Below are positions 16,163 through 24,834 of a stretch of DNA of 40,952 bases, piece after piece. The DNA is from Bacteroidota bacterium (GTDB taxonomy: Bacteria; Bacteroidota; Bacteroidia; Palsa-965). The number at the start of each line of letters is the position of its first letter. Position 1 is the stretch's first letter. Under the pieces are notes generated by a model, which saw nothing but the letters and a program-made list of their open reading frames with translations, was not told the DNA's origin and did not search any database. The position numbers were made by a program, and so were the translations under genes. The stretch is from NCBI GenBank assembly GCA_020402865.1, contig JADBYT010000016.1:1-40952 (forward strand), read 5' to 3'.

Positions 16163-17447
16163 TGCGCGAAGCAGTTTTAAACGGACGGATGATTAAGCGC
16201 ATGCCGCGATCGTAATTGATGTAATTGACGATCCAGTTGAAAAGCACCACAAGGCGGTTGCGGAAACCTACAAGCGACATGAGATGGACAAACAACCAGA
16301 GCATCCATGCTACAAAGCCCTGGCTACGGAATTTGCCTATTTCGGCCACGGCACGGTTACGGCCAATGGTAGCCATTGAGCCTTTGTTGTTGTAGGTAAA
16401 AGTTTTCCAAGCGGTTTTGTTTTCTGCCGCACGCAGTAAATTCCGTCCGAGCAAATCGCCCTGCTGCATGGCTACCTGCGCCACCTGCGGATGTCCCTGC
16501 GGAAAAGCCGCATCGCTGGTCATGTAAGCCACATCGCCCAGCGCAAATACGTTGTTGAGGCCTTCCACGCAGTTGCTGCCATCCACTTTGATGCGGCCGT
16601 TGCGTAAAATACTATCGGCGGGGAGGCCGGGAATAAATTCGCCTTTTACACCGGCTGCCCAGATCATGGTGGCTGCGCGGAAGGTTTCGTGTGTGTTGGT
16701 GGTAAGCAGGCGTCCGTCGTAATCCGTTACACGCAGGTTAAGCCACACATGCACATCAAGCTGCTCGAGGTAACGTTTTGATTTTTCCGACGATTTTTCT
16801 TCCATGCCGCTCAGCAACCTTTCGTTACTGTCGATCAGGTGAATTTGCATGCGGCGGAAATCGAGTTCGGGATAATCGTTGGGCAGTACATGGCGTTTGA
16901 GTTCGCCAAGTGCGCCTGCAAGTTCTACGCCCGTAGGACCGCCACCCACAATTACATAATTCATAAGTGCCTCGCGCTCCACAAGATCGGCGGTGGTAAT
17001 GGCCTGCTCGAAATTTTCGAGTATGCAGCTGCGCAGGTCAAGTGCTTCACGCACTGATTTCATAGGCATACCAAACCGCTGCGGGCGCTGCATGCCGAAA
17101 TAATTGGTATCGGATCCGGTAGCGATAACGAGAAAATCGTATTCAATTTCGCCAATGCTGGTGACGAGTAAACGCTCTGCTGTTTTCACTTCCTGCGCCT
17201 CCGCCATGCGGAAGTGAAAGTTTTTTATGCCTTTGAAAATTTTCCGGATGGGGAAAACAATAGAATCCGGTTCGATGCCGGCCGTGGCCACCTGGTAAAG
17301 CAGCGGCTGAAACGTATGGTAGTTATTCCGGTCAATCAGTACAACCTGAAAGCGGTTGCGGAGTTTTCGCGCCAGCCTTAATCCGGCAAAACCGCCTCCC
17401 ACAATCACTACACGGGGCAGGCTTACGTTGGGAATATCAATATGCAT
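16146..17447 (-). CDS. Type II NADH:quinone oxidoreductase (NDH-2)
   Basis: A 433-residue flavoprotein. The FAD-binding motif is VVIVGGGFAGLRLARKL (13-29), followed by NYHTFQPLLYQVATAGIEP, a hallmark of NDH-2. The NAD(H)-binding motif is VIVGGGPTGVELAGAL (165-180), and NVFALGDVAYM is the second FAD contact. The C-terminal part (about 375-415) has hydrophobic and amphipathic segments that bind the membrane, as in single-subunit NADH dehydrogenases. It passes electrons from NADH to the quinone pool without pumping protons. It heads a two-gene transcript with the PH-like membrane protein. Confidence 0.93.
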   Translation of the reverse strand: MHIDIPNVSLPRVVIVGGGFAGLRLARKLRNRFQVVLIDRNNYHTFQPLLYQVATAGIEPDSIVFPIRKIFKGIKNFHFRMAEAQEVKTAERLLVTSIGEIEYDFLVIATGSDTNYFGMQRPQRFGMPMKSVREALDLRSCILENFEQAITTADLVEREALMNYVIVGGGPTGVELAGALGELKRHVLPNDYPELDFRRMQIHLIDSNERLLSGMEEKSSEKSKRYLEQLDVHVWLNLRVTDYDGRLLTTNTHETFRAATMIWAAGVKGEFIPGLPADSILRNGRIKVDGSNCVEGLNNVFALGDVAYMTSDAAFPQGHPQVAQVAMQQGDLLGRNLLRAAENKTAWKTFTYNNKGSMATIGRNRAVAEIGKFRSQGFVAWMLWLFVHLMSLVGFRNRLVVLFNWIVNYINYDRGMRLIIRPFKTASRNGSEN

Positions 17448-17455
17448 AAGTGGAG

Positions 17456-17463
17456 CAAAGTTA
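17456..17463 (-). promoter_or_regulatory. -7 element for the NDH-2 operon
   Basis: The minus strand reads TAACTTTG, ending 8 bases before the ATG at 17447. The leader would be only a few bases long. No -33 match at the usual spacing. Confidence 0.5.
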
Positions 17464-17532
17464 GCCAGTTTATGTGAGGCGGCTTGCGAAAAGTGTAATT
17501 AAAGTGAATATGAATACTGTGCAGGGAAATAG

Positions 17533-17540
17533 TATTTTTG
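17533..17540 (+). promoter_or_regulatory. -7 element for the M28 peptidase gene
   Basis: TATTTTTG ends 23 bases before the ATG at 17564. It falls inside the longer reading frame that opens at 17474, which argues for the later start. Confidence 0.5.
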
Positions 17541-17563
17541 GCCTGTTTGTCCAATTTCCCCCC

Positions 17564-18970
17564 ATGAAAAAAGTCTTATTTCTTTTTCCGCTGTTTGCCC
17601 TCACCGGCATACTCTCGCTGAGTTTTTCAGGCGCTGCTGCACCTGCGTCTGAAGCAAACGTTCAAAACGATTCGGCCATGCTGGGCCGCATTTACAGCGA
17701 AGCATTAAGAAACGGGCAGGCCTACACACAACTGGGTGAGTTGTGCGCAAAATATCCGAAACGGCTCAGTGGCTCGGCCGGAGCAGCGGGTGCGGTTGAA
17801 TTCTGCCGCAAGCTGATGCTCGACATGAAGCTGGATACCGTGTGGCTGCAGCCCTGCATGGTGCCGCACTGGGAGCGTGGCAATGTGGAGCGCGGCAGCA
17901 TTGTGAGCGGCAAAAGCGCCAAACCGGTAAAGCTGTGTGCTTTGGGCAATTCTACCGCCACACCCGCCGGCGGACTGCTTGCACCCGTGGTACAGGTGAG
18001 CACATTTGAGGAACTCGAAAAGCTGGGCGAAAACGGCGTGAAGGGGCGTATTGTGTTTTTCAATCATCCGTTTATCGACGAGCTGATTTCGCCGTTTGAT
18101 GCGTATGGCGAGGCGGCCCGTTTTCGCACGCGCGGACCGGCGGCGGCACAGAAACTTGGAGCGGCAGCGGTACTGGTGCGTTCAATGACGCATGCGCACG
18201 ACAATAATCCGCACACCGGCAACACGCGTTTCGACAGTTTGCAGCCGCATATTCCCAGTGCCGCGCTCAGTACCAAGGCCGCCGACGAACTGAGTGCGCG
18301 GCTTGCAACCGATAAAAACCTGCGTTTTAAGCTGGAACTTAACTGCCGCCAGCTGCCCGATGTACTTTCGTACAATGTAATCGGCGAGTTGCGCGGGCGC
18401 GAACTGCCCAATGAAGTAATTGTGCTTGGCGGCCATCTTGATGCCTGGGATCTGGGCGAAGGCGCACACGATGATGGCGCTGGATGCATGCAGGCGGTGG
18501 AAGTGCTGCGCATTATGAAGGCGCTACAACTCCGCCCGCGCCGCACCATAAGGGTGGTAATGTGGATGAATGAAGAAAACGGCCTGCGCGGAGGTCATGC
18601 ATACGCCAACTGGGCTATGAAAAGCCCCGAAAAACACATAGCCGCCATTGAAAGCGATGCCGGCGGGTTTAGTCCGCGCGGATTCGGAATAAGCGGCAGT
18701 GCGTCTCAAACGGCCAATTTCATGCGCTGGAAGCCCCTGCTCGAAAAATTTGCCGTGGGCGACTTACATCCCGGCGGCGGCGGAGCCGATATTGGGCCGC
18801 TGGACACGCTGGGCACCGCGCTGATTGGCCTTGAACCCGACCAGCAACGCTATTTTGATCACCACCACGCCCAAACCGACATATTCAGCGCCGTAAACCG
18901 CCGCGAACTCCTGCTGGGCGCGGCCGGTATGTGCAGTCTGGTATGGCTCATCGACAAATATGGGATCTGA
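17564..18970 (+). CDS. Exported M28-family metallopeptidase
   Basis: A 468-residue protein. The start at 17564 (MKKVLFLFPLFALTGILSLSFSGAAA) gives a signal peptide and follows a -7 promoter element. A PA-like insert (VKGRIVFFNHPF, AAQKLGAAAVLVRS) precedes the catalytic domain. Zinc-binding residues are seen in GGHLDAWDLGEGAHDDGAG, WMNEENGLRGG (the Glu-Glu pair), IESDAGGF and DHHHAQTD. The layout matches carboxypeptidase Q-like M28 peptidases, which remove residues from short peptides outside the cytoplasm. All expected metal ligands appear present. Confidence 0.92.
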   Translation: MKKVLFLFPLFALTGILSLSFSGAAAPASEANVQNDSAMLGRIYSEALRNGQAYTQLGELCAKYPKRLSGSAGAAGAVEFCRKLMLDMKLDTVWLQPCMVPHWERGNVERGSIVSGKSAKPVKLCALGNSTATPAGGLLAPVVQVSTFEELEKLGENGVKGRIVFFNHPFIDELISPFDAYGEAARFRTRGPAAAQKLGAAAVLVRSMTHAHDNNPHTGNTRFDSLQPHIPSAALSTKAADELSARLATDKNLRFKLELNCRQLPDVLSYNVIGELRGRELPNEVIVLGGHLDAWDLGEGAHDDGAGCMQAVEVLRIMKALQLRPRRTIRVVMWMNEENGLRGGHAYANWAMKSPEKHIAAIESDAGGFSPRGFGISGSASQTANFMRWKPLLEKFAVGDLHPGGGGADIGPLDTLGTALIGLEPDQQRYFDHHHAQTDIFSAVNRRELLLGAAGMCSLVWLIDKYGI

Positions 18971-19009
18971 GTCAAAACCTGCATCTGATTTACCCGTATA
19001 AAACCGGGA

Positions 19010-19041
19010 ATTGTACATTTTAATCAGAAGCATTAGATTTG
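19010..19041 (+). promoter_or_regulatory. Promoter of the 268-residue lipoprotein gene
   Basis: ATTG (19010-19013), 20 bases, TAGATTTG (19034-19041), then a leader of about 50 bases to the ATG at 19099. The -7 element is exact; the -33 element has three of four bases. Confidence 0.6.
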
Positions 19042-19098
19042 ATTAAACCCATGCATAAATTTTTAGTCAAAACCCGGAACGTTTAACACCTTAGTCAA

Positions 19099-19905
19099 AT
19101 GAAAAAAATAATCCTGCCTGCGCTCTTTTCAGCCTTTGTGCTTGGTTTCGGCGGTTGCCGCGATGAAGTGCAGGATTCTGAAACCACCTCTGCTACCGAT
19201 AATAACCTTTGCGAAAACGAATTTGCCCGTATAATGCCGCTGGTTAACAAAATTTCGGTTGATGAGCCCGGAGTAAACCGCGTGCCGGCCGGTAGCAACG
19301 TGCTTTCGTGCCCTACGGTTACGGTGGTAAACCCCGGCCAGTTTCCGGTAACCATGTATATCGACTATGGTTCGGGCTGTACGGATGCGGTTGACGGTAA
19401 AATACGTGCCGGACGTTACATCTGCGTGTTCAGTGGCCCGTGGGATGATATCGGCTCTTCCATTAACATTACCCTCGACAGTTTCTACGTAAACAACATT
19501 CACTTTGAGGGGAATGCGGTAATTACCCACTCCGGCCAGCGCCAGTACACCACGACGGTAAACAACGGAAAATGCTCGAAAACCGGTACAAACCCCTGGG
19601 AAATTCTCTGGAACTGCAACCGCACCGTAGAATGGACGGAGGGGTATCTCACTTCACAACAGGAAGACGATGTGATACAGGTTACCGGCAGCAACTCGGG
19701 CACAGACCGCAATGGAAAAACATTTTCGGCAAACATTACCTCGCCGGTAATCCGGAATATGGGCTGCTCATGGATCCAACAGGGGCGTGTTGAACTTACG
19801 CCGGAAGGTAAACCCACACGCACCATCGACTTCGGAAGCGGCACCTGCGATAATCGGGCTACTGTAACTATCAATGGAATCAGTTACAACGTAACCCTTC
19901 AATAA
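19099..19905 (+). CDS. Lipoprotein of unknown function
   Basis: A 268-residue protein with signal peptide and lipobox FGGC (Cys20). The mature part is beta-rich and contains nine or so cysteines besides the lipidated one (LCENEF, LSCPTV, GSGCTD, YICVF, GKCSK, LWNCNR, MGCSW, SGTCDN), some of which could form disulphides. It includes PVTMYIDYGSGCTDAVDGKIRAG and a related ending RTIDFGSGTCDNRATVTING, so the chain may contain two related beta units. I recognise this style from Bacteroidota surface lipoproteins but cannot assign a function. Own promoter and terminator. Confidence 0.8.
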   Translation: MKKIILPALFSAFVLGFGGCRDEVQDSETTSATDNNLCENEFARIMPLVNKISVDEPGVNRVPAGSNVLSCPTVTVVNPGQFPVTMYIDYGSGCTDAVDGKIRAGRYICVFSGPWDDIGSSINITLDSFYVNNIHFEGNAVITHSGQRQYTTTVNNGKCSKTGTNPWEILWNCNRTVEWTEGYLTSQQEDDVIQVTGSNSGTDRNGKTFSANITSPVIRNMGCSWIQQGRVELTPEGKPTRTIDFGSGTCDNRATVTINGISYNVTLQ

Positions 19906-19920
19906 GCTTAATTAATTTTA

Positions 19921-19951
19921 AGAAAGCCGGGTAACCCCGGCTTTCTTTTTT
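19921..19951 (+). terminator. Rho-independent terminator after the lipoprotein gene
   Basis: A perfect 11-bp stem (AGAAAGCCGGG and CCCGGCTTTCT) with a TAAC loop, followed by TTTTT. Confidence 0.95.
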
Positions 19952-19970
19952 GCGTTACACTATTGGTTTT

Positions 19971-20000
19971 TTTGTTTTTTTGAAAAACCGGTTATATTTG
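19971..20000 (+). promoter_or_regulatory. Promoter of the siaB-siaC-like operon
   Basis: TTTG (19971-19974), 18 bases, TATATTTG (19993-20000), giving a leader of about 30 bases to the ATG at 20038. The upstream T-rich stretch belongs partly to the preceding terminator. Confidence 0.7.
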
Positions 20001-20037
20001 TTCGCATTCAACCTGAGAACAGCCCTCTGCTCACCTT

Positions 20038-20601
20038 ATGATGGTCGACATCTACGATTTTTATGACAAGATGGAGCGTAATAACATTATGCTCTCCTTC
20101 AAAGGCGATGTGACCTCAGAGTTGCTGACCTCGATCCTGCAGATTATGGAAACCAAGCTCGATAATATGCAGGAAGAGCCCAAAACCAAAAAGAAGGTTT
20201 ACAACGTACTTGTAGAATGCCTCCAGAATCTTTACCACCACATGGATGATATTCCCAAAATGGGCAGTGTGAATCCGGAAACAGGTGAAAATTCGCGCTC
20301 GGCTATCTTTATGATTGGTAAACTTGACAACCAATACAACATTATTACCGGCAATTACATCCGCACACAGAATGTGGAAGGATTGCGCAGCCGCCTCGAC
20401 GAGATCAATAAACTTTCGAAAGAAGAACTGAAAGATTATTACAAAGCCGTGCTCAACAACGGCGAGATTTCTGAAAAAGGCGGCGGCGGACTGGGTATGA
20501 TTGACATTGCCCGCAAAACCGGTCAGAAACTGAATTATCATTTCATGCAGATTGATGAACAGCATTCGTTTTTCAGCCTGAACATCAAAATTGCACAATA
20601 A
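20038..20601 (+). CDS. SiaB-family protein kinase
   Basis: A 187-residue GHKL-type kinase. The N-box is VLVECLQNLYHHMDD with Glu60 and Asn64, and the G-box is GGGGLGMIDIARKTG (148-162). There is no phospho-acceptor histidine domain, as expected of SiaB-like serine/threonine kinases. In Pseudomonas aeruginosa SiaB phosphorylates SiaC, and unphosphorylated SiaC activates the cyclase SiaD in the aggregation pathway. Here the partner gene follows after 18 bases. No SiaA-type phosphatase or GGDEF cyclase is in the window, so the output must differ or lie elsewhere. Two adjacent ATG codons (20038 and 20041) could each start it. Confidence 0.9.
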   Translation: MMVDIYDFYDKMERNNIMLSFKGDVTSELLTSILQIMETKLDNMQEEPKTKKKVYNVLVECLQNLYHHMDDIPKMGSVNPETGENSRSAIFMIGKLDNQYNIITGNYIRTQNVEGLRSRLDEINKLSKEELKDYYKAVLNNGEISEKGGGGLGMIDIARKTGQKLNYHFMQIDEQHSFFSLNIKIAQ

Positions 20602-20619
20602 ACAACTACAGAAGGGAAC

Positions 20620-21000
20620 ATGGAACGCATCGTTATTGAAGGAACACCCAAAACGCCCACAATTAATTTCGATATGAATACCGGGCTGCTCGAAATTAAG
20701 GGCCGCTCTATTCCCGAAAATTCAATTGAGTTTTACAAGCCGCTTGTAGAACATCTTGAGCGTTATGCCCAGAAACCGCTTGGTGAAACCAACGTAAATA
20801 TTCAGCTTGAATACTTCAACACCAGCTCGTCGAAGTGTATTCTTGATGTATTCAAAAAGCTCGAAACCATTGCCAAAGGCGGCAGCCAGATTACCATTAA
20901 CTGGTACTACGAGCAGGACGATGAAGATATGCTCGAAGCCGGCGAAGACTATCAGGCCATTATCAATGTGCCTTTTAAAATGATTGAAGTGAACGACTAA
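20620..21000 (+). CDS. SiaC-family regulatory phosphoprotein (DUF1987)
   Basis: A 126-residue single-domain protein, the usual size. The N-terminal TPKTPTINFDMNTGLLEIKGRSIPENSIEFYKP and central LEYFNTSSSKCILDVFK are hallmarks of the family. Thr68 in NTSSSK lies at the position known to be phosphorylated by SiaB in P. aeruginosa SiaC. The protein is cytoplasmic and acts as a phosphorylation-dependent partner switch. It is co-transcribed with the kinase at 20038 and ends at a terminator. Confidence 0.92.
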   Translation: MERIVIEGTPKTPTINFDMNTGLLEIKGRSIPENSIEFYKPLVEHLERYAQKPLGETNVNIQLEYFNTSSSKCILDVFKKLETIAKGGSQITINWYYEQDDEDMLEAGEDYQAIINVPFKMIEVND

Positions 21001-21022
21001 GGTTGTTCAACACCATAACGTA

Positions 21023-21054
21023 CAAGGGCTGATTTCTTTCGAAGTCAGCCCTTG
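21023..21054. terminator. Bidirectional terminator between siaC-like and ABC genes
   Basis: A perfect 10-bp stem (CAAGGGCTGA and TCAGCCCTTG) with a 12-base loop that holds a smaller CTT/AAG hairpin. It lies between convergent genes. The T-run is weak on both strands. Confidence 0.75.
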
Positions 21055-21077
21055 CTTATTTTGCGGAAATGCTATGT

Positions 21078-24000
21078 TTACTCGGCGCGTGGTGGTGTTT
21101 TGCGGAAACGCTCGGTAATATTACCCAGCCCTTCAATGAGTTTGCGGAGCAGATCGAAATACAGCGTAAAGATCATTACGGCGGTCATGCTCCAGAGAAT
21201 CATAATGTTGTACCAGAAGGTATTGATGTAGGCGCCAAACACTTTTTTTCGCGGTGCAAAGAAATGTGCGTTACCGAGGTTGGTTTGCCAGGCTTCGCTG
21301 AATACGGGATCTGAATGCTGGATGAGTTTTCCGTCAATTTCAATGAGTTTGTTGAACTCATTGGCATTACGCACCAGATCGCTGAGGCTTTCGTTCAGGT
21401 AATCGTTTTTGAGTTTCATCACGCCTTCGGGGCCAAGCTCTTTTTCAAGTTTGTTTACCTGTTTGTCGTGATTATCGACCGCTTTCTGATAAACCGTTTT
21501 GTACACCGAGTTTACCATATCGAGGTACGAACGCATATCATCGGCCTGCGGTTTGGCAAACTGCCCGGGATTGATGCCTGCCACCGAAGTGCTGAGGCGG
21601 TTGAGTTCCTGCGTGAGTTTTTGGGTGAGGCGGCTTATTTTACCACGGCGGCTGAGTTCGAAGAGGCGTTCACGGTCGGTGGCAATTTCGTTTTTGAGCA
21701 GTTGAACATCGGATACAAAATCAGGCCCTTTTTTACCGTTGTTGGCCGAGGTCTCGCACTTATCTATTTTACCGCGAAGCTGTGGCAACCAGTAGTTGTT
21801 TTTGTAATCGGCAATGCTGGTAAGTTCGTCGCTGGCGTTAAACTGTTTTTGCCATTTGTTGTTGCGGAACTGGTTAACAGCAAGTGCTTCAAATGCCCAG
21901 CGGGAGGCCATCATTTCGCCGGCCACGGGCACGGTTTCCTGCGAGGTGATGGTGGGATTGAGTTTGTCGAACTTCACAATCACACCACTCAGCAACAGTT
22001 GCGGAATAATGAGGAAGGGAATGAGGATGTAAATGGTTACTGCCGAGTTGAAAGCCGAAGAAATATTGAGTCCGAGCAGATTGGCAAAACACGAGGTGGT
22101 AAACAACACCAGCCAGTAATCAGCCATCATGCCTTTTACGCCCAGCAGCAAATTGCCCACTACCACAAAGGTGAGTGTTTGAATGGCCGAAAGCACAAAC
22201 ATGATGAGGATTTTGGACCAGAGGTAGCTTGAGCGGCTGAGGTTGAGGAACGATTCGCGTTTGAGAATTTTGCGGTCGCGTATAATTTCCTCGGCCGATA
22301 CGGTGAGCCCGATAAACAGCGCCACCACTACAGCCATAAACAGGTAGGCCGGAATATTTTCGTTTTCGCGGAAGATGTAGCCTATTTTGTTCGACACATC
22401 GGTATTGTAAAAACGAACAAGGAACGCAAGAATAAACGCCAGCACCGGAGCCTCAAGCAGGTTAATAATCATGTACTGCCGGTTGGTAAGCTTCGAACGT
22501 ACATCGCGGGTGATGAACACACGCATCTGCTTGAGCTTGTTCGGAATGTTGAATGTGCTTTCCGGATTATCGGCCGAAGGAGCCGGCGCTTCGAGGCGCG
22601 CTTCGATATTGGCTTTGTAATACGAATTCCACTCGGGCGGTGATACTTTGCGGTTGCGTGTAAGGTTACCGTATTCATCCACCACCTTACTTTCGATGAT
22701 GCTGAATATCTGTTCGGGATTTACGTTACCGCAGGCCGGGCATTCGCTCTCGTCGCTGTTTACGTGATTGACTACCTTTTTGAAATACACCACGGCATCA
22801 ACCGGGTTGCCGTAGTAAATGGGAAAACCGCCGTTATCAAGAATAAGCAGGCGGTCGAACATTTTAAAAATATCTGACGAGGGCTGGTGAATAACCACGA
22901 ACACGAGCTTGCCTTTAAGCGCAAGTTCCTTGAGAAGGTCCATGATATTCTCCGAGTCGCGCGAGGAAAGGCCCGATGTGGGCTCATCCACAAACAGCAC
23001 CGAAGGCTCGCGGATAAGTTCGAGCGCAATGTTGAGGCGTTTGCGCTGACCGCCCGAGATCTTTTTATCGAGCGGACTACCCACTTTCAGGTCACGCGCT
23101 TCATAAAGCCCGAGATCGGCCAGCAATTCATCCACCGTGCGGGTTATATCGCTGTCGCTGAGGTTTCCGAAACAAAGTTTGGCGTTGTAGTAAAGATTTT
23201 GAAAAACGGTAAGTTCTTCAATAAGCAGATCGTCCTGCGAGATATGCCCTACTACCCCTTCAAGCTCCTGTTTCTGGCGGTGCAGATCGAGTCCGTTTAT
23301 CATTACCGCACCGGAGGTGGGCGTATCGTTTCCGTTGAGTACGTTGAGCAGTGTGGACTTACCTGCACCTGAACCGCCCATGATGCCAATAAGGCGGCCC
23401 GATTCTTCGTGTATGCTCACATCGCGCAGGCCAAGTTTTCCGCCTTTGAATTTGTACGAAATGGTTTGTGCGCTGAATGTGATACGCGTTTTGGTTTTGC
23501 TGCTGAGAAACGCGCTGATAATATCGCTGTAATAAATGGGCTGCACTTTAGAACTACGCAGCGACGAGCCGGGTGTAAGAATATACACCTTGTTGAGAAA
23601 CATGGCCTGCCCGTTGAGGTTGAGTTCGCCCTCGCCGAAATAGCGCACCACATACATACCCACGCTGGGTACATGCAGCACGCACACACGGCCATTTCCA
23701 ATGGAATCAGAATAAATATGATGTGCCTGGTTGTAAACAGGCTGCCCGTTGTCAACCACCAGCAGTTCGGCAATATCGGGCATATCGGCAATGTCTTCTT
23801 CAACAAAAGCCCGCATGCGGTCGAACTCACCTTCTTCGATGTTGAAGGTTTCGGAAACTGTTTTCACAAACTCAAGTTCCTGCTCCGAAATTTCGTAGCT
23901 GGAATGAATGAATTCGAGCAGGCGGATGAGTACAACCACTTTCTGCTTCTGCGTAAGTTCTTCGTTAATCTGTGTGCAGATGCGAAGTACTTTCACTGAA

Positions 24001-24221
24001 TTGAGCGAAGTACGTTTGGCCGAGCCATCTTTGCGCTTGGTTACCTGATGGTGTTGCTCCAGATACTCGTCGAAAATGGCGAGATACTGTTCAACCAGAT
24101 CGAGGCTGAGTTGCTGACGCAGAAACGACTCTACCACTGCCCGGCTGTCGGTGGTGACTCCGTCAACCTTGGCGATGATGGCAAAGAGTTGCATCAGGGC
24201 CCGCAAAATTCGTTCACTCAT
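21078..24221 (-). CDS. Giant ABCG-type ABC transporter with a TerB-like N-terminal domain
   Basis: A 1047-residue protein. Residues about 1-140 are helical and resemble the TerB/DjlA tellurite-resistance fold (LMQLFAIIAKVDGVTTDSRAVVESFL). Residues about 150-240 form a beta-rich unit. The ABC domain (about 250-480) has Walker A GGSGAGKST (282-290), Q-loop Gln329, signature SGGQRKR (389-395), Walker B VLFVDEPTSG (408-417) and His445. A CPAC pair (Cys494, Cys497) follows. From about 575 there is an ABCG-like membrane domain with six segments and RWAFEALAVNQF. A roughly 210-residue, largely helical extracytoplasmic insert lies before the last segment. Substrate is unknown; it is probably an exporter. 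It converges with the SiaB/SiaC-like genes. Confidence 0.88.
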   Translation of the reverse strand: MSERILRALMQLFAIIAKVDGVTTDSRAVVESFLRQQLSLDLVEQYLAIFDEYLEQHHQVTKRKDGSAKRTSLNSVKVLRICTQINEELTQKQKVVVLIRLLEFIHSSYEISEQELEFVKTVSETFNIEEGEFDRMRAFVEEDIADMPDIAELLVVDNGQPVYNQAHHIYSDSIGNGRVCVLHVPSVGMYVVRYFGEGELNLNGQAMFLNKVYILTPGSSLRSSKVQPIYYSDIISAFLSSKTKTRITFSAQTISYKFKGGKLGLRDVSIHEESGRLIGIMGGSGAGKSTLLNVLNGNDTPTSGAVMINGLDLHRQKQELEGVVGHISQDDLLIEELTVFQNLYYNAKLCFGNLSDSDITRTVDELLADLGLYEARDLKVGSPLDKKISGGQRKRLNIALELIREPSVLFVDEPTSGLSSRDSENIMDLLKELALKGKLVFVVIHQPSSDIFKMFDRLLILDNGGFPIYYGNPVDAVVYFKKVVNHVNSDESECPACGNVNPEQIFSIIESKVVDEYGNLTRNRKVSPPEWNSYYKANIEARLEAPAPSADNPESTFNIPNKLKQMRVFITRDVRSKLTNRQYMIINLLEAPVLAFILAFLVRFYNTDVSNKIGYIFRENENIPAYLFMAVVVALFIGLTVSAEEIIRDRKILKRESFLNLSRSSYLWSKILIMFVLSAIQTLTFVVVGNLLLGVKGMMADYWLVLFTTSCFANLLGLNISSAFNSAVTIYILIPFLIIPQLLLSGVIVKFDKLNPTITSQETVPVAGEMMASRWAFEALAVNQFRNNKWQKQFNASDELTSIADYKNNYWLPQLRGKIDKCETSANNGKKGPDFVSDVQLLKNEIATDRERLFELSRRGKISRLTQKLTQELNRLSTSVAGINPGQFAKPQADDMRSYLDMVNSVYKTVYQKAVDNHDKQVNKLEKELGPEGVMKLKNDYLNESLSDLVRNANEFNKLIEIDGKLIQHSDPVFSEAWQTNLGNAHFFAPRKKVFGAYINTFWYNIMILWSMTAVMIFTLYFDLLRKLIEGLGNITERFRKTPPRAE

Positions 24222-24294
24222 GTGTTGCGGTAGTTGTTTGTTTGGGCTTGGGTAAACGTTTGGAAGGCCTAAAAATAGTCAAATCCGCAACACA
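24221..24294 (-). promoter_or_regulatory. Leader inverted repeat covering the ABC transporter start codon
   Basis: On the minus strand TGTGTTGCGG (24294-24285) pairs perfectly with CCGCAACACA (24230-24221), 54 bases later. The last base of the second arm is the A of the start codon. If transcription begins upstream of 24294, the mRNA can form a 10-bp stem right at the ribosome's landing site. The intervening sequence is rich in CAAAC motifs. No exact -7 promoter element is seen; TATTTTTA near 24272-24279 is the nearest and lies inside the loop. Confidence 0.6.
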
Positions 24295-24329
24295 GCAATG
24301 CGAATTTTACAATCAAATTACCCATTAGT

Positions 24330-24361
24330 AAAACAACCGGTCTCATCGCTGAAACCGGTTG
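24330..24361 (-). terminator. Terminator after the 142-residue secreted protein gene
   Basis: Minus strand: CAACCGGT and ACCGGTTG form an 8-bp stem with a 12-base loop, followed by TTTT. It starts 25 bases after the stop at 24386. Confidence 0.7.
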
Positions 24362-24385
24362 CTTTATCGAAATACTGAGCGGGTT

Positions 24386-24814
24386 TTACGGTCTGAAGCC
24401 GATAAGCAGAATAGCGCAGCCCGATTCTTTTCCGGCAGCCGGATTGAGTGTGGCTTCGATAATTACGTTTACAGTAGTGTTTACGCGGAAATCCCAGTAG
24501 GGCGCATTGCTGTGCTGGCTATTGGTAAAGAGCAGGTTATGATCCTGATCGTACACACTGAAAATGAGGTTTCCGTCGGAAGTTCCGGTACCCGCAGCAA
24601 TGCGGTAGGTAGATCCAGCAAAGAAAGTGGCCTGAAACTCGGCGGTTTGGTTGGAGAGCACCAGCGCACGGTAAGTTTGCCCGTCGCTTACGAAGGGCGG
24701 CACAATGTGGCGGGTAATCATTTTGGTGGTCGAGTCGCATTGCGCAACAGCCTTGCTCTGGCCAAACACCAGCGCCGCAACGGTGAGCACAAGAAGGGTG
24801 AGAAGCTTTTTCAT
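24386..24814 (-). CDS. Secreted protein of unknown function
   Basis: A 142-residue protein with a signal peptide (MKKLLTLLVLTVAALVFG..., cleavage near AVAQ). The mature part looks like a single beta-sandwich, with YRIAAGTGTSDGNLIFSVYDQDHNLLF and YWDFRVNTTVNVIIEATL. This pattern is common in bacterial C-terminal prepeptidase-like (PPC) beta domains. Two cysteines (CDSTT and SGCAI) could pair. It follows the lipoprotein gene by 20 bases and shares its transcript. Confidence 0.75.
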   Translation of the reverse strand: MKKLLTLLVLTVAALVFGQSKAVAQCDSTTKMITRHIVPPFVSDGQTYRALVLSNQTAEFQATFFAGSTYRIAAGTGTSDGNLIFSVYDQDHNLLFTNSQHSNAPYWDFRVNTTVNVIIEATLNPAAGKESGCAILLIGFRP

Positions 24815-24834
24815 AAACTTACTTGCCGTAGGGA

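Noticed and set aside
21315-22232. 305-codon plus ORF inside the ABC transporter gene
   Set aside because: It is an antisense shadow of the transporter's membrane and insert coding region, with no start context or domain.
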